This document shows, in pieces, positions 1 through 7,000 of a stretch of DNA of 8,118 bases. The notes beneath the pieces were generated by a model that saw nothing but the letters and a program-made list of their open reading frames with translations, was not told the DNA's origin and ran no database searches. The translations under genes were made by a program, and so were the position numbers. Within the stretch, counting starts at the first letter, position 1, and each line of letters opens with the position of its first letter. This DNA comes from Cyclobacteriaceae bacterium (lineage in GTDB: Bacteria; Bacteroidota; Bacteroidia; Cytophagales; Cyclobacteriaceae): the NCBI GenBank assembly GCA_009885605.1, contig VFKK01000117.1, positions 1-8,118 on the forward strand. Reading direction: 5' to 3'.

Positions 1-334
1 TATAATTTCTTTATGAATAATTTAAGCAAAAATTAAAATTAAACAATCATAATTAATTGAAAATGAGATTTTTAATTCGTTATTCCATTACCTTTTCAGT
101 GTTTAGACTGATCATAAATTGCCTTGATTCAAGAAAGAATCCACATAAAAATCATCTTAGAAAATCTCAAACCCCAAAAGACAGGGAATTAACTTTCCGG
201 AAACATCTGCCCAGAAATCTTATTTTTGAGGAATTTGCAAGAAGTTGATCCTGATGCTGCTTGATCACATTGCAAAAACTCTTTTTCTTTTCCGGGATCC
301 TTTCCCTAATTTCTCGTCTCAATTACCACCTCCA
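1..334. other. Gene-free AT-rich upstream stretch
   Basis: No recognisable gene was found on either strand. The first 60 bases are almost pure A/T. A 61-codon open frame (ATG at 63 to the stop at 246-248) encodes a basic peptide with no motif, signal peptide or family resemblance, and it is probably noise. The only signal is a TAnnTTTG match at 221-228. The stretch probably holds the promoter and leader of the M20 peptidase gene that follows, and perhaps regulatory DNA for a gene beyond the left edge. Confidence 0.6.
221..228 (+). promoter_or_regulatory. Candidate -7 element for the M20 peptidase gene
   Basis: TATTTTTG matches the Bacteroidota -7 consensus TAnnTTTG exactly. No TTG lies at the usual spacing of about 20 bases upstream; the nearest T-rich match, TTTC at 194-197, is slightly too far. 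It would give a leader of roughly 100 bases before the ATG at 335. The motif is short and the region is AT-rich, so chance is a real alternative. Confidence 0.22.
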
Positions 335-1852
335 ATGAAAAGATATTTCTTCCTGCCTTTCCTTTTTCTAAGTATTCAGGTTTTTTCCCAAACTCCCGAT
401 CGGGCCAAATTACAGCAACTCACCGAGAAGCAATGGCAACCAGCCCTACGCATGCTAAATGAGATCGTCAGCATCCCGAATGACGCCCACTTTCCGGAGC
501 AAATTCAAAAAAACCTGGACTGGTGCGAGCAGGTATTTGCGGCAAGAGGCTGGAACAGTGAATTGCTCGAAACCGGAGGAATTCCTCTGATGCTTGTGGA
601 GAAAAAACAAACGGGAGCAACCAAAACCGCACTTTTCTATTTCCACGTGGATGGCCAAGCGGTTGACATCAGCAAATGGAATCAGCCGGATGCGTACGTA
701 CCGGTGTTAAAAGCTCAAAATTCCGCAGGGGAATGGGAAGAGATCCAGATGGAAAAACTGCAGACGGAATATAATCCGGATTGGCGAATATATGCACGCT
801 CAAGCTCTGACGACAAAGGCCCGATTGCGATGTTCCTTTCTGCCTTTGATGCATTGACCGAAGCCGGATTGGCACCAAATTATAATGTAAAAGTGATTCT
901 GGATTTTGAAGAGGAATTGGGTTCGCCGCTTCTTCCGCAAGCAGTAGTCCGTCACAAGGCAAAACTTACAGCGGATCTGATGCTGATCATGGACGGGCCA
1001 CGCCATACGAGCAACGAACCGACATTGAGCTACGGAGCAAGGGGGATTTCTGATATGGTTTTGACCACCTACGGTCCAAAACTTCCGCAGCATAGCGGCC
1101 ATTATGGCAACTATTCGCCAAACCCGGCTTTGTTGCTTTCACAGCTTTTGGCTTCTATGAAAGATGAAAACGGAAGAGTGGTCATTCCCGGATATTATGA
1201 TGGAATCGTATTTACCGATGCGGAAAAGGCAATTTTTGCAAAAGTTCCGGATAATGAATCAGCCGTTCAAAAGCGGTTGGGAATCTCAAGAACTGATCAG
1301 GTCGGCATGAGTTATCAGGAGAGTATCAATTACCCTTCGCTAAATATCAGGGGTTTGTCTTCCGGATATGTGGGGAGCCAGTCCACCACGATCATTCCAG
1401 CTATTGCAATCGCCGAACTCGACATAAGATTGGTGCCTGAATCAGACCCGAATCGCCTTTTTGGATTGATTGAAAATCATATTAAGGACCAGGGATTTCA
1501 TGTCGTGGAAAAAGATCCGACTGATGCCGAGCGGATGCAATATCCAAAAATCGTGAAGATGGAAAAGTCAATTTCCTATCAGGCTTTCCGCACACCGATG
1601 AATTCAGAATCGGGAGCATGGTTGAGATCCGCGATGAACAGAGCATTTGGGAAAGATCCGGTTCAGATTCGTATCTCCGGAGGTTCCATTCCGATTTCGC
1701 CATTTGTGGATGCATTAGGTATTCCGGCAGTGACTATTCCGACAGTAAACGCAGACAACAATCAGCATAGTCCCAATGAAAACCTCCGATTGGGAAATTA
1801 TAAAGAAGGAATTCTTACGATCATGAGTGTGTTGACTCAGCCTTTGAAATAG
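335..1852 (+). CDS. Secreted M20 family metallopeptidase (dipeptidase-like)
   Basis: This 505-aa protein is a probable zinc-dependent exopeptidase of the M20/M25/M40 family, likely hydrolysing dipeptides or related amides outside the cytoplasm. Residues 1-19 are a signal peptide (MKRYF, hydrophobic core, then VFSQ). The co-catalytic metal site looks complete: H104 and D106 (FHVDG), bridging D159 (SSDDKG), catalytic/metal E193-E194 (EEELGS), D220 (MDGP) and C-terminal H478 (QHSPNE). The lid/dimerisation domain falls around residues 235-390 and includes HSGHYG at 253-258. Length and motif order suit the carnosinase/cytosolic-dipeptidase branch, although H-x-D is followed by G rather than the usual V. 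I chose ATG 335 because the signal peptide starts there; an in-frame TTG at 245 would bury it behind 30 residues. The gene is monocistronic and convergent with the next one. The family call is firm; the substrate is not known. Confidence 0.93.
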   Translation: MKRYFFLPFLFLSIQVFSQTPDRAKLQQLTEKQWQPALRMLNEIVSIPNDAHFPEQIQKNLDWCEQVFAARGWNSELLETGGIPLMLVEKKQTGATKTALFYFHVDGQAVDISKWNQPDAYVPVLKAQNSAGEWEEIQMEKLQTEYNPDWRIYARSSSDDKGPIAMFLSAFDALTEAGLAPNYNVKVILDFEEELGSPLLPQAVVRHKAKLTADLMLIMDGPRHTSNEPTLSYGARGISDMVLTTYGPKLPQHSGHYGNYSPNPALLLSQLLASMKDENGRVVIPGYYDGIVFTDAEKAIFAKVPDNESAVQKRLGISRTDQVGMSYQESINYPSLNIRGLSSGYVGSQSTTIIPAIAIAELDIRLVPESDPNRLFGLIENHIKDQGFHVVEKDPTDAERMQYPKIVKMEKSISYQAFRTPMNSESGAWLRSAMNRAFGKDPVQIRISGGSIPISPFVDALGIPAVTIPTVNADNNQHSPNENLRLGNYKEGILTIMSVLTQPLK

Positions 1853-1896
1853 TTGGCGGTTATCGGTTGTCGGGTGTCAGTTTGATGACATATCGA

Positions 1897-1910
1897 TCCG
1901 CCGCGGCGGA
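1897..1910. repeat. 14-bp GC-rich perfect palindrome
   Basis: TCCGCCGCGGCGGA is its own reverse complement and stands out sharply in AT-rich intergenic DNA. It sits 45 bases after the M20 stop codon, between the left repeat units. A second small palindrome, GAGATCTC, lies at 1915-1922. With no loop bases the 14-mer would make a poor hairpin and no T-tract follows, so it is not a typical intrinsic terminator. It could be a protein-binding site or part of a dispersed repeat. Confidence 0.5.
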
Positions 1911-2038
1911 AAGAGAGATCTCATTCGATTAAAAAAGTAAGTTTTCAGTTATAGTTGTCGGTTTGTGAATGGGGAGTATCGGTCGTCCTTTCTGCTATGA
2001 CTACTGATACTGAACACTGTGACTGTACACTGAAACTG

Positions 2039-2075
2039 TGACTGAAGACTGCGACTATGACTGAAGACTGCGACT
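2039..2075 (+). repeat. 18-bp direct repeat, period 19
   Basis: TGACTGAAGACTGCGACT occurs perfectly at 2039-2056 and again at 2058-2075, separated by one base. It is the best-conserved portion of the right-hand ACTG array and suggests recent duplication by slippage or unequal exchange. Confidence 0.75.
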
Positions 2076-2112
2076 GATAACCGATAACCCACATCTGGCA
2101 ACCGAAAACTTC

Positions 2113-2814
2113 TCACATTTTCTTAAAACTGTACAAATACGGAGCCTTGTGTGAGCCTCCGGAAAAGAGCTTTTCGTGGCGCTCCAAAATATCCAGACTT
2201 AGAATTTTTCGTTGAAAATTAGCCCTGTTGAGTTCTTCGCCAAGGATCGCTTCGTAGACTTGTTGCAAATCTTTCATGGTGAAAAGCTCCGGCAATAAGT
2301 TCACGCTTAGGAGTTTTTGATCCAAGTGAGTCCGGAGATGATTCAGCGCTTTTTGCACAATGAAATTGTGATCCAAAATTAATTCCGGAAGTTGATCTAC
2401 TTCATACCAGCCTATGGAATCCGAAAGCTTATCCGGTTTCGGTTCCACTTCCTCATAATTAATCAGAGCATAATACCCTACTGAGATAAACCGCTTAAAA
2501 AGCCAATGATCCTTTTCTTCAAACCCGTGAGGCTCCATGATTTTCATCATGACTTCGGGTTTGAACCGCTCCATGGAACCAAACGTGAAAAACTGTTCCA
2601 AATACACTTCATCCAGTCCTGTTCGGTCCCTTAGTCCTCGCTGCACTGCATTGTCGAGAGAATCATTTATTCCGACAAATCCGCCAGGAAGGGCAAACCA
2701 ACCTGTGTTATGGTATTCCATCAACAGGATTTTCAGCTTTTCCCCCGAAAAACCAAAGACCACCGAATCATATGCGATGTGAGGTAAAAAGTAAGAAGGA
2801 TCGAGAGTCGGCAT
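2113..2814 (-). CDS. Nudix-like transcriptional regulator (NrtR/AraR type, winged helix)
   Basis: This 233-aa protein has an N-terminal Nudix fold (about residues 10-150, with ALPGGFVG at 41-48) and a C-terminal winged-helix region (about 165-233, including LFTMKDLQQVYEAILG). That architecture defines Nudix-related regulators such as NrtR and the Bacteroides arabinose regulator AraR. The Nudix box is degenerate: against GX5EX7REUXEEXGU it has G45, D51, R59-G60, L61, D63-R64, G66-L67, so most metal-binding acids are altered or lost. The domain therefore probably binds a ligand (ADP-ribose-like or sugar) without hydrolysing it. I chose ATG 2814 because MPTLDPSYFLPHIAYDSVV is a natural family start; a TTG at 2865 would add 17 residues running into the intergenic region. 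It is divergent from the carboxylesterase gene. A generic Nudix hydrolase annotation is likely but probably misleading; the ligand is unknown. Confidence 0.88.
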   Translation of the reverse strand: MPTLDPSYFLPHIAYDSVVFGFSGEKLKILLMEYHNTGWFALPGGFVGINDSLDNAVQRGLRDRTGLDEVYLEQFFTFGSMERFKPEVMMKIMEPHGFEEKDHWLFKRFISVGYYALINYEEVEPKPDKLSDSIGWYEVDQLPELILDHNFIVQKALNHLRTHLDQKLLSVNLLPELFTMKDLQQVYEAILGEELNRANFQRKILSLDILERHEKLFSGGSHKAPYLYSFKKM

Positions 2815-2843
2815 GAAGGAAAGTCTAATTGTAGGTAAATAAG

Positions 2844-2874
2844 TTGGAATATCTACTATAAGCAATTACTATTG
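2844..2874 (+). promoter_or_regulatory. Candidate promoter for the carboxylesterase gene
   Basis: A TTG at 2844-2846 is followed after 20 bases by TACTATTG (2867-2874), one mismatch from the Bacteroidota -7 consensus TAnnTTTG. The spacing fits a -33/-7 promoter and predicts a start near 2880, about 24 bases before the ATG at 2904. It overlaps an imperfect palindrome. This is a motif match by eye only. Confidence 0.38.
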
Positions 2875-2891
2875 ATTCATATCGATACAAT
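2871..2891. promoter_or_regulatory. Candidate 21-bp operator palindrome
   Basis: The 21-mer from 2871 to 2891 has outer arms ATTG and CAAT plus inner TC and GA, giving 6 of 10 symmetric pairs. It overlaps the end of the candidate -7 element and the predicted transcription start of the carboxylesterase gene, where a repressor would act. Nudix-type regulators such as NrtR bind palindromes of about this length, so the adjacent regulator is the obvious candidate. The symmetry is modest for AT-rich DNA. Confidence 0.25.
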
Positions 2892-2903
2892 CCGTCTCAA
2901 CCC

Positions 2904-4544
2904 ATGAAATTCGCTCTTTCAATATTCCTGCTTATTATGATTTCTTCAGTGCTTTTACCTATGCAAATTAAGGCTCAGGGGAATAACACGTTTGCCGTTC
3001 AAACAAAAATCAAAAACGGAGTTATCGAAGGAACCTACGATACCAAAACCGGAATCCAGACTTTTCTCGGAATCCCTTTTGCAAAACCTCCGGTAGGAGA
3101 TCTGAGATGGAAAGCTCCTCAACCTGCAGAGAATTGGACGGGAGTGAAACAAACCAAGAAATTTGGTCCGCGGGCCATGCAAGCCCCGATTTTCGGAGAT
3201 ATGGATTTTAAATCAGACGGAATCAGTGAAGATTGCCTTTATCTGAATGTGTGGTCACCGGCCAAAAGAGGCACGAAAGATCTCCCGGTTCTGGTGTATT
3301 TCTATGGTGGGGGATTTTCCGCAGGAGACGGTTCTGAGCCAAGATACAACGGTGAAGCAATGTCCAAAAAGGGAATTGTGGTCGTGACGGTCAATTATAG
3401 ATTGGGGCTGTTTGGCTTTTTGGCCCATCCTGACCTGACAGCGGAAACAGCCTATAAAGGTTCGGGAAATTATGGTCTGATGGATCAAGCGGCTTCTTTA
3501 CAATGGGTAAAAGACAACATCGCTTCCTTCGGAGGCGATCCTTCCAAAGTGACTATCGCCGGAGAGTCCGCAGGTTCGATTTCGGTCAGCTATCAGATGG
3601 CATCTCCTTTATCCAAGAACTTGATCGCCGGAGCGATTGGCGAGTCAGGTGCCGGTATCAATCCAACCTTGGCACCCTCTCTCCTGCCTGAAGCTGAAAA
3701 AATAGGAGTTGAATTTGTCACCAAAGCTGGCTACAAAAGCATCAAAGAAATGAGGGCACTTTCTTCTCTTGAATTGTATGAGATCTTTTTGGAATCGAAG
3801 AGATTCGGTTTCCCGGTAACACTGGATAATCATTTCCTGCCAAAAACTTTACCCGAGATTTTCGAAGCAAAAGAACAAGCGATGGTTCCGCTTTTGGCTG
3901 GCTGGAATTCTGCAGAATCCGGAGGAAATGGTTTCATGCAAGGAAAAGGTTTCACCCCGGAAGCTTTCATCGCACGAGTGAAAGAAGTTTATCCAAACGA
4001 CTACGAAGAAGTATTAAAACTCCATCCGCATGCCGAAGCAAAGCAAGTGGAGCGCGCTGCGACAGATTTGGCTTCAGATCGATTCATCTCTTACAGTACA
4101 TGGAAATGGCTGGACCTGCACGCCAAAAACTCAGACCAGCCGGTTTACAGATATCTGTATAGCAAACTCCGTCCACCGCTTAGAGATCAGAATCTGACTA
4201 CCGGTCTTGCCGGAGGAACGATGCCTGCTACAGGACCAAAAGCACCCGAGCCAATCGGTGCTCCGCATGCATGCGAGATTGAATATGCAATGGGAAATCT
4301 CCACCTGGTGAATGCTTTCGTATGGACTTCAGAGGATTACAAAGTGTCCCAAACGATGATGAATTACTTTGCAAACTTCATCAAAACAGGTGATCCAAAT
4401 GGAGACGGCCTGCCAGCATGGAAAAAAGTAATTGGATCAGAAATAAATCCTTCGTTAATTAATATCGATATAGAAACAAAGGCAGAAACAGGAAATGATG
4501 CCAGATATATTTTCCATGACAAATCGTTTGGAAACAGAAAGTAA
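2904..4544 (+). CDS. Secreted type-B carboxylesterase
   Basis: This 546-aa protein is an alpha/beta-hydrolase of the carboxylesterase type B family (para-nitrobenzyl esterase / cholinesterase-like), which cleaves carboxylic esters. Residues 1-25 are a signal peptide ending near IKAQ, so the enzyme is exported. Visible landmarks are GIPFAKPPVGDLRW (56-69), the EDCLYLNVW signature (109-117), the oxyanion-hole YGGGF (134-138), NYRLGLFGF (164-172), the nucleophile elbow GESAGS with Ser222, the acid Glu338 in GWNSAESGG, and His455 in GAPHACE. The triad and its spacing are intact and the length is typical. ATG 2904 opens directly into the signal peptide. The gene is divergent from the Nudix-like regulator and followed by a hairpin terminator, so it is probably monocistronic. 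The natural substrate cannot be read from the sequence; plant or algal esters and xenobiotics are possible. Confidence 0.94.
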   Translation: MKFALSIFLLIMISSVLLPMQIKAQGNNTFAVQTKIKNGVIEGTYDTKTGIQTFLGIPFAKPPVGDLRWKAPQPAENWTGVKQTKKFGPRAMQAPIFGDMDFKSDGISEDCLYLNVWSPAKRGTKDLPVLVYFYGGGFSAGDGSEPRYNGEAMSKKGIVVVTVNYRLGLFGFLAHPDLTAETAYKGSGNYGLMDQAASLQWVKDNIASFGGDPSKVTIAGESAGSISVSYQMASPLSKNLIAGAIGESGAGINPTLAPSLLPEAEKIGVEFVTKAGYKSIKEMRALSSLELYEIFLESKRFGFPVTLDNHFLPKTLPEIFEAKEQAMVPLLAGWNSAESGGNGFMQGKGFTPEAFIARVKEVYPNDYEEVLKLHPHAEAKQVERAATDLASDRFISYSTWKWLDLHAKNSDQPVYRYLYSKLRPPLRDQNLTTGLAGGTMPATGPKAPEPIGAPHACEIEYAMGNLHLVNAFVWTSEDYKVSQTMMNYFANFIKTGDPNGDGLPAWKKVIGSEINPSLINIDIETKAETGNDARYIFHDKSFGNRK

Positions 4545-4568
4545 ACTTGCCGAATAAACTTAACTATT

Positions 4569-4594
4569 GAAAGGAGACCGAAAGGCCTCCTTTC
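4569..4594 (+). terminator. Hairpin terminator after the carboxylesterase gene
   Basis: GAAAGGAGACC pairs with GGCCTCCTTTC across a GAAA tetraloop (4580-4583): 11 positions with a single A-C mismatch. A weakly T-rich stretch (TTGATTT) follows. It lies 24 bases after the carboxylesterase stop and about 33 bases past the stop of the convergent helicase gene, so it may serve both, although the T-tract is weak on the - strand. Confidence 0.65.
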
Positions 4595-4627
4595 TTGATT
4601 TAAAGAAGTTTTGAAAAGTTAATACAC

Positions 4628-6883
4628 TCAAACCTTCCTCCCGGCAATTACCATTTTGACTGTCCCATAATCAAATTTCCCCTCAAAATGCTCCCGCAAG
4701 GAAGCCATGTCTTTGAACTTGTCGAGTTGGGAATTGATCTCCAAAATCACAGTCTGTGGCAAACAGTCCTCCAACTCAATCCTGCCAAGTTCTATTCCTT
4801 TGGCCAAATGGCTTTTGATGGTAGACTCCGCCAGAATTCTTTCCTTTGCGATTTCTTCGATGCTTTTTCCGGCTTTATGCAATTCAAAAGTAACCTCATG
4901 GGTATCGCCCTTTTTACGTTTTGGTTTCGCAGAACTGGCTTTCTTCCTTCCGGTTTTGGATTTGATTTCTTTGATTTTCTCAGACGCCTTTTCCTTGGCA
5001 ATTTCCAAAAACTGCAGTCTTAACGATTTCACCTGCAGCTCCAGATCGTCCATTTTACCGGGGACATCCCCTTTGAGAATTGCTTGAATCAACCGCCCCA
5101 CTTTGGATATTTCAAGATATTTTTTCAAAATCCCCTCTTCTATTCCGTCGAGGCCTTCGAGGTACTTTTTAGTTTGGGAAAACTGCTCCACCATTCCCCG
5201 ATGAACGATTATTCTTTTTAGTGTTTTGGACAAAAGTTCACGGTAATACTGACCTCCTTTTTCAAGGCGCTCCATGAGTTTATCTTCCTGCTGTGTCTGC
5301 AAAAGTTGAAACAACTGCCTAGCAAACCGTTGAGTGTTTTCTTTCTCTTCGGCTAAAAGCTGGAAAACTTCCGGAATCGCCACCAGCATTTCAGGATCTT
5401 CAAATTCCAGACTGCTTTCCTGATTTTTTTGAAAATACTCCAAGTCCTGCAGGATCCCTTTGAAGTCAAAGGACCTGTTCAGCAATTGTCCCAAATACTG
5501 ATTTTGATGCTGATGAAGAAGGTCCTCGAGACGAGATTGATTTTTTACTCCCTGCGAAAAATTCACGACTTGATTGTCCGAAAAGATTAAATCTGATTGG
5601 ATTCTGCTGCGTAAAATCAACCCGTCCAGACTTCTTAATCTGGAAAGAGCCACGTAAACCTGACCGGGCGCGAATGCCTGTCCGACGTCAATCACTGCCC
5701 GATCAAATGTCAATCCCTGACTTTTATGCACCGTCACCGCCCAGGCTAATTTGACCGGATAGTGAGAAAATGTCCCGATCACTTCCTCATCCAATTCCTT
5801 TGTTTGGGGATTAATAATGTATTTTTTATTTTCCCAAAGCTCCTTTCGCAGGTTATATTCCTGCTCCGAGCCCTCAAGTTTGACTGTGATTTCTTCCTTT
5901 TTCAAGGAGATGACGGTCGCAAGTTTTCCGTTGAAATATTGGGCATACCCGGAACTGTCGTTTTTGACAAACATAATCTGAGCTCCTTCCCGGAGTTCGA
6001 GTCTTCGGGGAAGCGGGAAAAGCGATTCAGGAAAATCATCCGTAACCTCGGCATCGTAATAAAAAGAAGTTTCCTCCAAAGCATGAAGTTCCTTCTGATT
6101 CAATTCATCTGCTTTCTTGTTGTGCGTGGTGATGGTGATGCAGGCAGGAAGCTCCTTTACTTCTTCAGCCGTTTTGAAATGTTTGTTGAGAAGCCGAATA
6201 TCCTCAGGAGTAATCTGATTGTCCCGAAGATGATTCAGCACATCAATGAATTCCTGGTCCTGCTGGCGAAAAATCTTATCCAGTTCGAGATATACCATCC
6301 CTGAGTTTTGCAAAGCCTTTGCTTCGAAGAAATGCATGCTCGGGTAAAACCGATTCAGAATCTGCCATTCCTGCTCGCGGACGATCGGGGGAAGCTGGTA
6401 CAAATCTCCGATCATCAGAACCTGAACGCCTCCAAACGGATCGTTGAAATTTCCTTTTACACTCCTCATCCGGTAATCAATCGCATCGAGGATATCTGCA
6501 CGAAGCATACTTACCTCATCTATCACAAGCAAATCAATGGATCGAAGCACACTTTTCCGGAGTTGATTGAGCGGGTGTTTACGCGCCAAAGTATGCTGGG
6601 TGAAAAACCCAAACTGATCAGTGAAATTCCCTTCCGGCTCGCGAACCGGGAGAAAACTTCCCATCGGAAGCAGAAACTGAGAATGGATCGTCACTCCTTT
6701 CGCATGCAAAGCTGCAATGCCTGTCGGTGCCAGGATGACATGTCTCTTGTGCGTTTGATTGACCAGACTTCGAAGAAAAGTTGTTTTGCCTGTTCCGGCT
6801 TTTCCAGTCAAAAAAATGGGAGCACCTGTATTATTTACAAACTTTGCCGCCAGCTCCAGCTTGTCGGTCGATTCAATATCCAT
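4628..6883 (-). CDS. Pif1/RecD-like SF1B helicase with C-terminal HTH domain
   Basis: This 751-aa cytoplasmic protein is an ATP-dependent DNA helicase of superfamily 1B. The motor core spans about residues 8-440: Walker A GKAGTGKT (27-34), motif Ia APTGIAA (52-58), Walker B IDEVSML (121-127), motif III GDLYQLPPI (159-167), KIFRQ (203-207), TVHKSQGLTFD (384-394) and motif VI VYVALSRLR (409-417). A helical, coiled-coil-prone region follows (about 450-640), then a Lys/Arg-rich linker (641-658), then a helix-turn-helix domain (about 661-705; ELHKAGKSIEEIAKER then STIKSHLAKGIELG) resembling the HTH_40 domain at the end of RecQ helicases. The family probably acts in replication-fork or recombination support. 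The start ATG 6883 lies just before the motor domain. It is monocistronic and divergent from the PaiB-like gene. The helicase call is firm; polarity and cellular role are inferred. Confidence 0.92.
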   Translation of the reverse strand: MDIESTDKLELAAKFVNNTGAPIFLTGKAGTGKTTFLRSLVNQTHKRHVILAPTGIAALHAKGVTIHSQFLLPMGSFLPVREPEGNFTDQFGFFTQHTLARKHPLNQLRKSVLRSIDLLVIDEVSMLRADILDAIDYRMRSVKGNFNDPFGGVQVLMIGDLYQLPPIVREQEWQILNRFYPSMHFFEAKALQNSGMVYLELDKIFRQQDQEFIDVLNHLRDNQITPEDIRLLNKHFKTAEEVKELPACITITTHNKKADELNQKELHALEETSFYYDAEVTDDFPESLFPLPRRLELREGAQIMFVKNDSSGYAQYFNGKLATVISLKKEEITVKLEGSEQEYNLRKELWENKKYIINPQTKELDEEVIGTFSHYPVKLAWAVTVHKSQGLTFDRAVIDVGQAFAPGQVYVALSRLRSLDGLILRSRIQSDLIFSDNQVVNFSQGVKNQSRLEDLLHQHQNQYLGQLLNRSFDFKGILQDLEYFQKNQESSLEFEDPEMLVAIPEVFQLLAEEKENTQRFARQLFQLLQTQQEDKLMERLEKGGQYYRELLSKTLKRIIVHRGMVEQFSQTKKYLEGLDGIEEGILKKYLEISKVGRLIQAILKGDVPGKMDDLELQVKSLRLQFLEIAKEKASEKIKEIKSKTGRKKASSAKPKRKKGDTHEVTFELHKAGKSIEEIAKERILAESTIKSHLAKGIELGRIELEDCLPQTVILEINSQLDKFKDMASLREHFEGKFDYGTVKMVIAGRKV

Positions 6884-6966
6884 TCAACTAAATTAATCTG
6901 CAATTTTAGATTTCTGCTCTTGAAACTCTATTTATTTCCACGCTTATGATAGCTCGGTCAAAAATA

Positions 6967-6990
6967 TCAAATTTGAATTCTGAATTCTGA
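6967..6990 (+). promoter_or_regulatory. Palindrome and 7-bp tandem repeat upstream of the PaiB-like gene
   Basis: TCAAATTTGA (6967-6976) is a perfect 10-bp palindrome and contains CAAATTTG, one mismatch from the -7 consensus TAnnTTTG. It runs into two tandem copies of GAATTCT (6975-6981 and 6982-6988). The ATG follows at 7001. A promoter or autoregulatory site is plausible from position, but no TTG lies at the expected upstream spacing. Confidence 0.25.
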
Positions 6991-7000
6991 AATTACGAAT

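Larger units (their letters stand above)
1857..2092. repeat. Inverted arrays of degenerate 6-7-nt units
   Basis: This convergent gap between the M20 and Nudix-like genes carries short-period repeats. The left part starts with four consecutive heptamers (CGGTTAT, CGGTTGT, CGGGTGT, CAGTTTG; 1857-1884), and similar units recur at 1946-1965 and near 1976-1987. The right part (2000-2075) has 13 ACT triplets, mostly within ACTGNN(N), spaced 3, 6, 7, 6, 7, 6, 6, 7, 6, 6, 7 and 6 bases, ending in GATAACCGATAACC. Left and right are in opposite orientation: 1858-1868 (GGTTATCGGTT) is the exact reverse complement of 2079-2089. Transcribed, the region could fold into a long imperfect hairpin. No function is known to me; similar low-complexity intergenic DNA occurs in other Bacteroidota, which is recollection and not a search result. 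Confidence 0.6.

Noticed and set aside
57..248. Open frame of about 61-63 codons upstream of the M20 gene
   Set aside because: It begins at a TTG or a weak ATG in AT-rich DNA, encodes a basic motif-free peptide, has no ribosome-binding signal, and its codon use is unlike the real genes.
245..334. Extended start for the M20 protein at TTG 245
   Set aside because: It would place 30 unrelated residues ahead of a well-formed signal peptide beginning at ATG 335.
1897..1922. GC palindrome and GAGATCTC as a terminator for the M20 gene
   Set aside because: The palindrome has no loop bases, and the following tract is A-rich (AAAAAAG at 1931-1937) rather than T-rich on the + strand.
2000..2092. ACTG array considered as a CRISPR or satellite array
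   Set aside because: The period is only 6-7 bases with no unique spacers, no 25-40-bp repeat and no cas gene nearby.
5762..6304. 180-codon + strand frame opposite the helicase
   Set aside because: Antisense to the conserved helicase core, with a Phe/Leu-rich product typical of complementary-strand reading.
6901..6908. Possible -7 element TAAAATTG (- strand) for the helicase gene
   Set aside because: One mismatch to consensus, no TTG at the right upstream distance, and the implied leader would be only about ten bases.
6308..6949. 213-codon + strand frame opposite the helicase
   Set aside because: It lies antisense to the conserved motor motifs of the helicase and its product has no recognisable domain; it is a shadow frame.
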